From Fuerstiella sp. (lineage in GTDB: Bacteria > Planctomycetota > Planctomycetia > Planctomycetales > Planctomycetaceae), in contig JAKVAY010000078.1 of assembly GCA_022447185.1 (NCBI GenBank), positions 1 through 32,547 on the forward strand: 32,547 nucleotides of DNA, given 5' to 3'. The notes under the pieces were generated by a model. The model ran no database searches and was not told the origin of the DNA. It was given only the letters and a program-made list of their open reading frames with translations. The position numbers were made by a program, and so were the translations under genes. Shown piece by piece: positions 1-7,466 of the stretch. Within the stretch, counting starts at the first letter, position 1; each line of letters begins with the position of its first letter.

Positions 1-801
1 CACAGACTGCCCGGCGGGGAACCCAATTGCTCCGGCGATGACACCCCACATCGCCATGTTGCGGGCTAGCTTATCGTTACACCACCAGCCCACATAGATG
101 AACACCACAAGCAACGCCAAAAGCTGACCTCCCCAGTTTTCCCACCGAGGCCTGATCGTTTCGTATGGCTCCCAGTCCCAGTGGTCAGAAAAATACAGAA
201 ATGGCAAAGCCTTCTCACTGGCCTCCTGCAGGTTACCTTTGCCTCCTGCAAACCGGTTGACATGCACCATCTCTGTGCCGTCTTTCCCATATGTGAATTC
301 CGCATCCACTTCGTATGGCCTGAACGGATAGTTGATCGTGTTGATGCCCATGAAATAAGCGCCGAGCGCTGCCAGCATCAATGCAATCATGTTTCGCGAC
401 GTGTAAAGACGGCCACTCAGGCCCATACCCAGAAACGTACCGAAGAATCCGATCCAGATTCCACCTTTGATCGCCAGTCCCAGCATGCCCCAGCGCCACG
501 CTTCCGCATTACCACGCAGTGGTCCATCGTGTGTGAGTCCGACTGTTTCACCGTAGGTCATCGAGCCACCGATACCCATGGCGACGATAGCAAGGGCAAT
601 AGTCCGGACCAGCTGATCAATTGGCATCTTGCGGCAGAGAATAAAACAAACTGAGAGACTGACGAGGACGCCGGCAATCATGGCACCCGTTTCGTGGCCG
701 TATTGACCTCGAATCCCCCAGCCCATTCCGCCTGCCATGGCTGAAAACAGCACGGGCTTACAGAACCAGACTCCATCACCATACGTCTGTTGTTCGTTCA
801 T
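1..801 (-). CDS. Multi-pass membrane protein of unknown function, 3' end beyond window
   Basis: An uninterrupted minus-strand frame runs from an ATG at 801 to the first base of the window, giving 267 codons with no stop; the C-terminus lies outside. An in-frame TGA lies shortly upstream, and ATG 801 is the first ATG after it. A GTG near 829 is the alternative start. The product is strongly hydrophobic, with about six or seven likely membrane segments. A Gly/Met-rich N-terminal stretch (MAGGMGWGIRGQYGHETGAM) is followed by alternating helices. One soluble, acidic/aromatic loop lies between two of the later helices (around FSDHWDWEPYETIRPRW). I recognise no transporter or enzyme signature. I believe similar conserved hypothetical proteins exist in planctomycetes, but this is memory, not a search. 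The upstream region is gene debris, so no operon partner is visible. Confidence 0.75.
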   Translation of the reverse strand, partial: MNEQQTYGDGVWFCKPVLFSAMAGGMGWGIRGQYGHETGAMIAGVLVSLSVCFILCRKMPIDQLVRTIALAIVAMGIGGSMTYGETVGLTHDGPLRGNAEAWRWGMLGLAIKGGIWIGFFGTFLGMGLSGRLYTSRNMIALMLAALGAYFMGINTINYPFRPYEVDAEFTYGKDGTEMVHVNRFAGGKGNLQEASEKALPFLYFSDHWDWEPYETIRPRWENWGGQLLALLVVFIYVGWWCNDKLARNMAMWGVIAGAIGFPAGQSV

Positions 802-1509
802 CAATGTATCACCGGTACCAAGAGTCACATTGTTGGTAAAAAATGCTGAGAGTCAGAAGTGTCGCTCGCACCTTCTGCCTGTTCTTTACGCGGATCGTGC
901 TGTGTCGACGTTCCATGTCACCCGTCGACACGGAAACCAGGAATTTCGTTGGATCGCTATACACATCCTGTTGTAACCCGGTAACTAAATCGATCCGGGT
1001 GGGTTCCAGCTCAATGTTGGAGATTGTCCGAATGCACAACCAGCGAGGTTGCTTTCTAACACAAGCAACAATTAATACGTTTCGTGCAGTAACCAAGTCA
1101 TATGTCATACCGAATGACAGACTTGTGAACCGTATTATTCATGGTCCGCTGACACAATTCCACTACCCAGTTGACGCCCATCCCAGATTCACCATCCTGA
1201 TCCGCGTGAACGCGGTTGTGATTGGGTGCGGTGCCGGGTTCCTGGAGATACAGTGACTGCTATACCAATCGGCCGAAGATTTTCAGGGTAAACTGACCGG
1301 AATTCCCAGACGGTGCTGTGGCAGGTTCGGGTTTGCTGTATTGAATCCGGGTTCGATCGGCCATCGATTTGGCCGGGTGGATCGTGTCCTGCTACGACCG
1401 GATGTGCCTCAAGTTCCGGTGCATCGGTAACCGTAACAACAGCTATGGCTCCGGTGACAGGCCGTGTAAGACGGACCTGTGTATACTATCTGATCTGCGG
1501 TAACGATTT
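802..1509. other. Gene-poor stretch with decayed open frames
   Basis: No intact gene is convincing here. On the minus strand two stretches look protein-like. One open frame covers roughly 1197-1484 (it contains VVTVTDAPELEAHP). A second, at 809-1108, contains DLVTGLQQDVYSDPTKF and appears to continue in another frame as QHDPRKEQAEGASD. Neither has a recognisable domain or a good start. They may be remnants of one or two dead genes, possibly including the missing C-terminus of the zinc-ribbon pseudogene upstream. Plus-strand frames in this stretch look like antisense shadows. Confidence 0.4.
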
Positions 1510-2315
1510 GATTCAAGTCCCGGCCGGCATCGGTTGATTGAACGGGGCTGCCTGATTCAGTGGCCATGGGTCCAGCTTGCGCACATAATCGCGATGCAGA
1601 CCTGTGTTGGCGAGGATGAGCACATCGTCGATGAACCGCTGAAAACGCCCGCTTGCAGATCGCCACCGGATTTTGCGAGTTTGCCTCTGATGTTTTCCTC
1701 TCACAACCGTCACATAGTAGTATGTCTCTGCGCTGCCCACTGTACGCAGTAAACGTTATCGCACCGAACGTGAACTGCGACAGGTCGACTTGATTGAATT
1801 TGCCTTCGACCCCCTGTTTGCGAAAATTGTTCGACGCAAACCGGCGGGATTCCATCGATTGTTTAATGTTTTTACTGGTCTGGTCACGGGCCATCTGAAA
1901 CGGCAGGACGTCGTCCACGGAAACGCGATTGTTCTGGCATTTGTGAGCGTGCTCTCCCGGAACTGGTGAACCACAATAGGGAACAGTGAGTACCGGTCAG
2001 CGTGCCGATGGATTTCACATTTTCATCACAGGAATCACATGGCGATTCACAAATTTCAGATGTGTCATCGGACTTGTCATGGCTGCCTTCGCATTCCTGT
2101 TTTTGCTGTCACCACTTTCTGATACGAAACAGCATTGAGTCGAAATCCTGTTTTTTAAGGACCACGTTCGCCCTACCGCCTTCACAGGGAAAGATTCGGC
2201 CGAGACCTGTGTCAAAGGTCTTGCCAATGTCGCCGGACGAGGAGTCAATTAGACACGGATCAAGCGATTCGTCCGGACCTTCAGTGTCTTCAATCGTTAG
2301 GTTCTCATGAATTCA
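1510..2315 (-). pseudogene. Frameshifted zinc-ribbon protein (partner of the SPFH protein)
   Basis: Protein homology continues through different frames in order along the minus strand. From about 2315 to 1983 one frame encodes an acidic N-terminus with remnants of a Cys-rich ribbon, an in-frame TGA at 2109-2111, then CDSCDENVKSIGTLTGTHC. One extra base at about 1982 shifts to the frame giving PYCGSPVPGEHAHKCQN, so the CPYC knuckle is split by the shift, and then DDVLPFQMARDQTSKNIKQS. A second extra base at about 1723 shifts to YYYVTVVRGKHQ, then RWRSASGRFQRFIDDVLI and HRDYVRKLDPW, ending at a TGA at 1513-1515. This order matches a widespread zinc-ribbon family often mislabelled 'primosomal protein N', which sits beside SPFH (YdjI-like) genes. 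No start codon and several expected Cys are missing. I am confident it is broken and fairly confident of the family. Confidence 0.75.
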
Positions 2316-2374
2316 CTGTGACCACGTTCGATCCAGCAAACCTGGCCATGAGAATTCAGGAACGGCCGGCTACA

Positions 2375-3481
2375 CTAAGAGTCTGCGGGTGGAGGAGGCG
2401 GAGAAACCTGGAACGAAGTTGACAACTGTGGCACGTTTCCAGCCGGTTGCCACCCCGTCATGCCATCTGACCAGACTAACGTTTCGGCATTCACCTCCCC
2501 CGACGAAACTCCGGCTGCCATTTGCTGTGTGGAAAATGGCCCACGAGTCTGACCATTGACGGCGACATGCCAGACAGCTGCAACCGGAAGTGGAGGAGGG
2601 ACCGTTCCGGGAGCAGTACCACCCATTCCAGGCTGCATCATGCGTCCAGCCATCGCAAATCCAAGTCCCAGCCCCATCCCATCGGCGGCTCCGCCGCCCG
2701 AGGGATTTTCGGCGGCGGCCGTCATGGCCTGGCCCATTTGGAACTGCTGGAATTGATTCATGTCGCCGATCACCCCCATGCTCGTTCGTGTATCCAGTGC
2801 TTTTTCCACTGCCTCCGGCAAAGAAATATTGACGATGAACAGTTGAGGAATCTCCAGACCATATTCGTCATCGACCTGTTCCTGAACGGCCTGGCGGAGT
2901 GTTTCACCAAATTCCTGATACTTACTTGACAGGTCCAGCGCAGCCACGTTGGAGGATCCGATCGTATCCGCGAAGGTGCTGATGATCATGGATCGAAGCA
3001 ACTCGGTGACTTCGTCCGTGTCAACAGCGCTGTCGGTTCCAACAAGTTCTTTCAGGAGTGCACGTGCATCAACGGCTCTTAGCGCATAAGTTCCAAATGC
3101 GCGAATTCGAATCGGTCCAAACTCAGGATCTCGCAGCATAATGGGGTTGGGTGTACCCCATTTAAGATCCGTGATTTGTTTGGTACTGACAAAGTAGACC
3201 TCTGCTTTAAAAGGGCTGTCAAAACCATACTTCCAGCCGGCCAGCGTACTCAGAATTGGCAGGTTGTCTGTTCTGAGTTCGTAGTGTCCCGGTTCGAAGA
3301 CATCCGCGATTTCGCCACGATGCACAAAAACCGCGATCTGTCCTGGACGAACAATCAGCTGCGCTCCATTCTTAATCTGGTTGTTATATCGAGGAAATCT
3401 CCAGACCAGCGTATGCCGCGAATCGTCGACCCATTCGACGATATCAATCAATTCAGCACGAAGTTTGTCAAACAGTCCCAT
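2375..3481 (-). CDS. SPFH-domain protein (YdjI / 'virion core' type) with C-terminal GYF_2 domain
   Basis: The product is 368 residues. Residues 1 to about 230 form an SPFH/band-7 domain of the YdjI type: N-terminal VEWVDD, then LIVRPGQIAVFVHRGEIAD, FEPGHYEL, and a C-terminal SPFH helix with EQVDDEYGLEIPQLFIVNIS. Residues about 230-300 are a Gln/Gly/Met/Pro-rich linker. Residues about 303-353 form a GYF_2 (DUF4339) domain with the W...G.....GPFS.......G.......VW..GM.GW pattern. No signal peptide is seen; proteins of this type act in the cytoplasm, often at membranes, and the exact role is not established. The ATG at 3481 has GAGGAG eight bases upstream, which fixes the start. The zinc-ribbon partner directly downstream is a pseudogene, so this protein now lacks its usual neighbour. 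Confidence 0.9.
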   Translation of the reverse strand: MGLFDKLRAELIDIVEWVDDSRHTLVWRFPRYNNQIKNGAQLIVRPGQIAVFVHRGEIADVFEPGHYELRTDNLPILSTLAGWKYGFDSPFKAEVYFVSTKQITDLKWGTPNPIMLRDPEFGPIRIRAFGTYALRAVDARALLKELVGTDSAVDTDEVTELLRSMIISTFADTIGSSNVAALDLSSKYQEFGETLRQAVQEQVDDEYGLEIPQLFIVNISLPEAVEKALDTRTSMGVIGDMNQFQQFQMGQAMTAAAENPSGGGAADGMGLGLGFAMAGRMMQPGMGGTAPGTVPPPLPVAAVWHVAVNGQTRGPFSTQQMAAGVSSGEVNAETLVWSDGMTGWQPAGNVPQLSTSFQVSPPPPPADS

Positions 3482-3776
3482 TGATGAATCTCCTCGATTG
3501 ATTCAGGAATTTGCTTCGGCCATGTGTAGTTTAGCCGGCTGTACGTTTGGTGCTACGTGGAGCAATCGGAACTGACTTTGGCCACAGATCTCTAACGCAC
3601 GATTTTACGGAGCGGATCACAGAAATTTAACGCGGGAGTGGTTTTCAGCAAAGTCGGTTCATCCTGTGATGCAGTCTGTTCCTGAACAATTTCTGATGCG
3701 TTACCTGGCTTTATGACTCCGGAATGTCTTTTTCAGCGGGCAAACGCGCACTCGTTGTACACGCACACTGAGCCGT

Positions 3777-4919
3777 TCAGCCATTCTCTGCATCTGATGA
3801 ATGGTTGTCTTTAACCGACCGACCTCTCCACCAGGATGCTAAAATGGAACCCGATATATTCATCCACGGGCCAAAGATTGCCGATGCCAGCGCGGCATTG
3901 CTGCTCTTAAGTACATTCACGGCCAGTCCTGACGCCATGCCGCCATTTTGCAGCCCCACCTCAATTGCCACAGTTCGGCGCGTTGTTTCGTCCAGGCCGG
4001 TGAAGTAGGCACACCAGTAGCCGAGAAGATATCCAATGGCATTGTGTGCCACAGCCACGACAATCAGTGACAATCCAACGGTCATCAGCTGATCACGCGA
4101 GAGAGATGTAATAATCGCAATGATGTAGCAGATTGAGACCATGGCGATCACCGACAGCGTTCGTTCCATCTTTGGTCCAAGAAGCGAATAATCAGTCAGC
4201 AGCCTGTTGGCAATCAGGCCAAACACGATTGGTGCAATAATCATTTTAAGGATGGCCACCAGCATGGTTACGAATTCGATCTCGATGTACTGGCCAGCCA
4301 GCAGTTTCATCGCCAGCGGGGTCAGCACCGGAGACACCAGTGTGGAGCATGCCGTCATGGTCACAGAAAGCGCAACATCACCACGAGAAAGATAAGCCAT
4401 GACGTTGGATGCCACACCACCCGGGCAGGAACCGATCAATACGACGCCTGCTGCAACCTCGGGTGGAAACCCAAACAACATGGCAAGACCGGCGCCCGTA
4501 AGCGGCATAATGGTAAACTGAAGCAGCACGCCGATACCCACCGCACGTGGAACTGCCAGCACCCGAGTGAAATCGGCAATACACAGTGTTGCCCCCATTC
4601 CAAACATAATAATCTGAATCAGCGGCACGATGAGATTTTTCTGTTCAAACGTGCCCCATTTCGTATTCCATGCTTGAAACAGTTCCGGGTGGAACATCGC
4701 GGCCGCAACCAGCGTCATGACCCACAGACTGAAGGCGAATCCGCGGAACTTGGCGTGCAGATTCGCGGCAATCGCCAGACATCCCATGCCGCCGACGACC
4801 CATGCCGCCAGCAGGAAAACCTGCTTGCCGCCGTCAAATACGATCTGTAACCCCGCGCCAGCGAACAACATCGCACTGGCGCCCAGGAATAATGTTGGCA
4901 GTGACTTCGATGTCGACAT
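3777..4919 (-). CDS. Bile acid:sodium symporter (BASS/SBF) family transporter
   Basis: Taken from the ATG at 4919 the protein has 380 residues. The frame extends to a TTG at 4973, but that adds a polar, Cys-rich leader and is less likely. It is almost entirely hydrophobic with about ten predicted membrane helices. The two family signatures are clear: GSCPGGVASNVMAYLSRGD with SVTMTACSTLVSP after it in the middle, and EVGLQNGGMASGLAV near the C-terminus. In BASS proteins these crossed helices bind sodium. The family moves organic anions (bile acids, pantoate, keto acids, other carboxylates) with sodium. Substrate cannot be read from sequence; in a planctomycete a carboxylate other than a bile acid is likely. 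There is no close operon partner: 295 bases separate it from the SPFH gene and 369 from the gene upstream. Confidence 0.92.
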   Translation of the reverse strand: MSTSKSLPTLFLGASAMLFAGAGLQIVFDGGKQVFLLAAWVVGGMGCLAIAANLHAKFRGFAFSLWVMTLVAAAMFHPELFQAWNTKWGTFEQKNLIVPLIQIIMFGMGATLCIADFTRVLAVPRAVGIGVLLQFTIMPLTGAGLAMLFGFPPEVAAGVVLIGSCPGGVASNVMAYLSRGDVALSVTMTACSTLVSPVLTPLAMKLLAGQYIEIEFVTMLVAILKMIIAPIVFGLIANRLLTDYSLLGPKMERTLSVIAMVSICYIIAIITSLSRDQLMTVGLSLIVVAVAHNAIGYLLGYWCAYFTGLDETTRRTVAIEVGLQNGGMASGLAVNVLKSSNAALASAIFGPWMNISGSILASWWRGRSVKDNHSSDAENG

Positions 4920-5288
4920 TGTATTCGCACGGTCCTCACAGCGACTGAAATTGAAATCCTGTCCGCACAGCAATTCGTTTTCGGTACAATAGGTGCGAGA
5001 CGCCGGTTCATGACTTTATCAGAGCAAACACGCTCGCAGGCGATTGGCGTCTGTCTTTGTGATCAATTGAAGCAAAGTGATACTTTCCAAATGAATAACG
5101 CTGCGAGAATTCGGAAGGCATCCCATCAATTTCCCTTTTAACAAACCGGTGACATCCGAGGGAGACCGCTGTCTGGATTGATCCAGATTCAAAACCTACT
5201 GAACGCTTGTATCTTCCCCTGTTCGTTATTCGCATCCAGCAGGAAACAGGGTGAGCCGTCGGCATGTCGCTTCATCACGCAGTGTTTT
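4920..5288. other. Intergenic region upstream of the BASS transporter
   Basis: This stretch separates the end of the secreted protein gene from the transporter start. It presumably contains the transporter's promoter, but I see no clear -35/-10 pair, operator or hairpin. Short open frames on both strands (for example minus 5008-5265) have no protein-like character. Confidence 0.4.
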
Positions 5289-7160
5289 CTATTGACTCCA
5301 CGGGAACCGATAAGATGGCGGATTTGAGAATCGATCCAGCCCGATGTGCAGGCGACACACAGTAGCTGGTGCAAGCCGTACAGTGACGTGAGGTCCATTG
5401 ATGGTATTGAACTGAAATGGATAGACTTCAAGCTGACGAATCCGGGAAATGTTGTGTTCACGGAACATTCCCGCCTGAATCAGCACCTCTTTTTCTTCTG
5501 TAGAACTGAGGTTGACCAGGTTGAGCCGAACTCCGTCAGGCGTCAGACGATCCACCATGGCAGCAACCTGAGACGGCAATCCCGATCGCTGCTGATCCGG
5601 ATCAAAATATCGAAGGCTCGAATGAAGCAGTCCACCATGATAAACATGGTTCGGAGCTCCGTGCATCAATTGCACCAGACCTTCGAGAATGACCGGATTA
5701 AGTTTCTGCCAGTGATGTACGTCTTGCTCATCGGGCGTTGTTTCATCTTTGCGAATTCTGCTTAGTCGCGACAGCGTTTCTTCGTAACAGCCGTTCAGAA
5801 TCTGAAGCGGGTAATCATCATTATGTCCCAGGACAAATGCGACCCATGAACCAGTGTGATTCGAATCCCCTTTGCCTTTGCTGTAGTTGAGTTGATCGAA
5901 TTCGGAAAGATCCGCCAGTCGTTCCAGTCGCTCCCAGTCTTCGTCCGCACGAGAAATAAACCATAGCTGGAACAGGTGCCTGACATCCATTCGGCCGAAT
6001 GCCTGCCACCCATTGTTTCCATGCCGGTGAGGCACCAGCAGCTTGCCGTTTTCCTCTCGGCCAAGACTGGTCACCAGGTCAATCACCGACCTGGGTAATT
6101 CCAGACAGTCCGGGTCGCCACTGAGGAGGTATGCATTGGTGCCGCCAATAACGGTTGATTCGACCTGATTGTAAAGACCATGCGGCCAGTTCCATCCGTA
6201 GTATCCAGACCACCACTTGCCGTCATTGTATTCTCCGATTTTACCGGAAAGCCCGATGTTGTCAGGCAGGATGCCATTGTTGTCACGCACACGCTGGAGC
6301 CAGGCGCTAACATATTCCTGGATCCAGGTCCTGTATCGGTCCTCGCCTGTCGACATGTAGGCATGGAGCATCAGGCTGGTCGATGTCAAATTCAGCGGAA
6401 CGTCGCCACGCATCATGCGCTGATTGATAGCGTTCAGGATATTTTGAAACAGTACGTCATCATTCCAGGCATCACCGGACGTCACGTTCGGTATGTCATC
6501 GAACGGCAGTGGATAGTGGGCCAGAATCGGCCGATGAGTGACCCAGTCCTCCGCCGTATTCACAAAACGAGGGCCACGACTGCCATTGATCGGAGAACGA
6601 ATCAGTTTGCGTACCGGATCATAATTCGGAGCGTCCGGATTGTCTCCAAGGTACAGCGAAGCAAACCTGACCGTCCGCTCACGGAACGCCTGATTTGTCG
6701 GATCAGAGAGACCAAAGAAATAGAAGTTGGTGTAGGACTCACCATGATGCATCCAGTCGTAGTTCGCATCGAATTCATCGTGAATCTGTCCATACTGAGT
6801 AAACTGTCGTGTGACACCCTCCCACAGATCGCGTGACAGCCGATCAATTGAAGGCGGTCCACCGATCGCGTAGTACAGTGGGAAATTGTAAAAACTTTCG
6901 TATCCGTCATCTGACCCGTCAAAGCCTGGCCATTCCTTTCGCCATTTGAGCGTGTGATCATCATTGGTGTATTTGTTGACAAACTCCAACGCTGCCGGTT
7001 CAAGTTGGTCCATGACGTGCTGCTGCAACAACGCCCATTCCGGGGGCGTCGCTGTCGTTTTCATGGAAATGACGGGAATTTCGGTCTGAGCAATTGAACG
7101 TGGCATAGCAGTACAGAATAGCAACAATCCTGCCGCAGCGACTCTCACACTATTCGTCAT
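5289..7160 (-). CDS. Large secreted protein of unknown function, probably helical-toroid fold
   Basis: The 623-residue protein begins with a Sec-type signal peptide (basic start, hydrophobic core VAAAGLLLFCTAMP, probable cut after SIAQ near residue 25). The start is supported by AGAGGG about seven bases before ATG 7160. The mature part is rich in Trp, Tyr, Asp and His, with many short aromatic motifs such as NYDWMHHGESYTNFYFFG, DGKWWSGYYGWNWPHGLYNQ and GNNGWQAFGRMD. This resembles (alpha/alpha)6-barrel carbohydrate-active or heparinase-like proteins, but I can assign no family or catalytic residues. The last ~100 residues look like a beta-sandwich (LNLVNLSSTEEKEVLIQAG), as often follows such barrels. 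A role in polysaccharide turnover is inference only. It stands alone, with about 300 bases or more on both sides. Confidence 0.85.
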   Translation of the reverse strand: MTNSVRVAAAGLLLFCTAMPRSIAQTEIPVISMKTTATPPEWALLQQHVMDQLEPAALEFVNKYTNDDHTLKWRKEWPGFDGSDDGYESFYNFPLYYAIGGPPSIDRLSRDLWEGVTRQFTQYGQIHDEFDANYDWMHHGESYTNFYFFGLSDPTNQAFRERTVRFASLYLGDNPDAPNYDPVRKLIRSPINGSRGPRFVNTAEDWVTHRPILAHYPLPFDDIPNVTSGDAWNDDVLFQNILNAINQRMMRGDVPLNLTSTSLMLHAYMSTGEDRYRTWIQEYVSAWLQRVRDNNGILPDNIGLSGKIGEYNDGKWWSGYYGWNWPHGLYNQVESTVIGGTNAYLLSGDPDCLELPRSVIDLVTSLGREENGKLLVPHRHGNNGWQAFGRMDVRHLFQLWFISRADEDWERLERLADLSEFDQLNYSKGKGDSNHTGSWVAFVLGHNDDYPLQILNGCYEETLSRLSRIRKDETTPDEQDVHHWQKLNPVILEGLVQLMHGAPNHVYHGGLLHSSLRYFDPDQQRSGLPSQVAAMVDRLTPDGVRLNLVNLSSTEEKEVLIQAGMFREHNISRIRQLEVYPFQFNTINGPHVTVRLAPATVCRLHIGLDRFSNPPSYRFPWSQ

Positions 7161-7466
7161 AGGAAACCCTCTTCACCAGTTGTCGAATTCTCTTCTGCGA
7201 ATGATGCTAACGTGAGTTGCGAACGTGATTCAAGCAGCAAGCTTCACGTATTGCGAGCGGGTGTCACCGTCGAAATCACACAGCCCGGACAACACAACCG
7301 CGACGGTCGCTGTTGATCAGTCTGGTTCGCGGATCGAGTCACATGACACACCGATCAACCGAATCGCCGCTCCGGTACATGCAGACAGCGGATCGAATGT
7401 CTTTTCATCCTCCGCACACGGATGTGCGGGTTATCACAGAAACTTGTGCGTCAATTGTGCCAAAAT
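7161..7466. other. Intergenic region between methyltransferase and secreted protein
   Basis: About 306 bases with no convincing gene. It lies upstream of the secreted-protein gene and downstream of the methyltransferase. A plus-strand open frame (7225-7509) overlaps the methyltransferase end and reads as noncoding. I see no strong terminator or promoter. Confidence 0.35.

Noticed and set aside
181..654. 157-codon plus-strand open frame
   Set aside because: It lies fully antisense to the membrane protein frame, which has clear hydrophobic helices; the plus-strand product has no protein-like pattern.
1409..1918. 169-codon minus-strand frame as an intact gene
   Set aside because: Only its first part (to about 1723) matches the zinc-ribbon family; after that the homology continues in another frame and this frame becomes Cys/Arg/His-rich nonsense.
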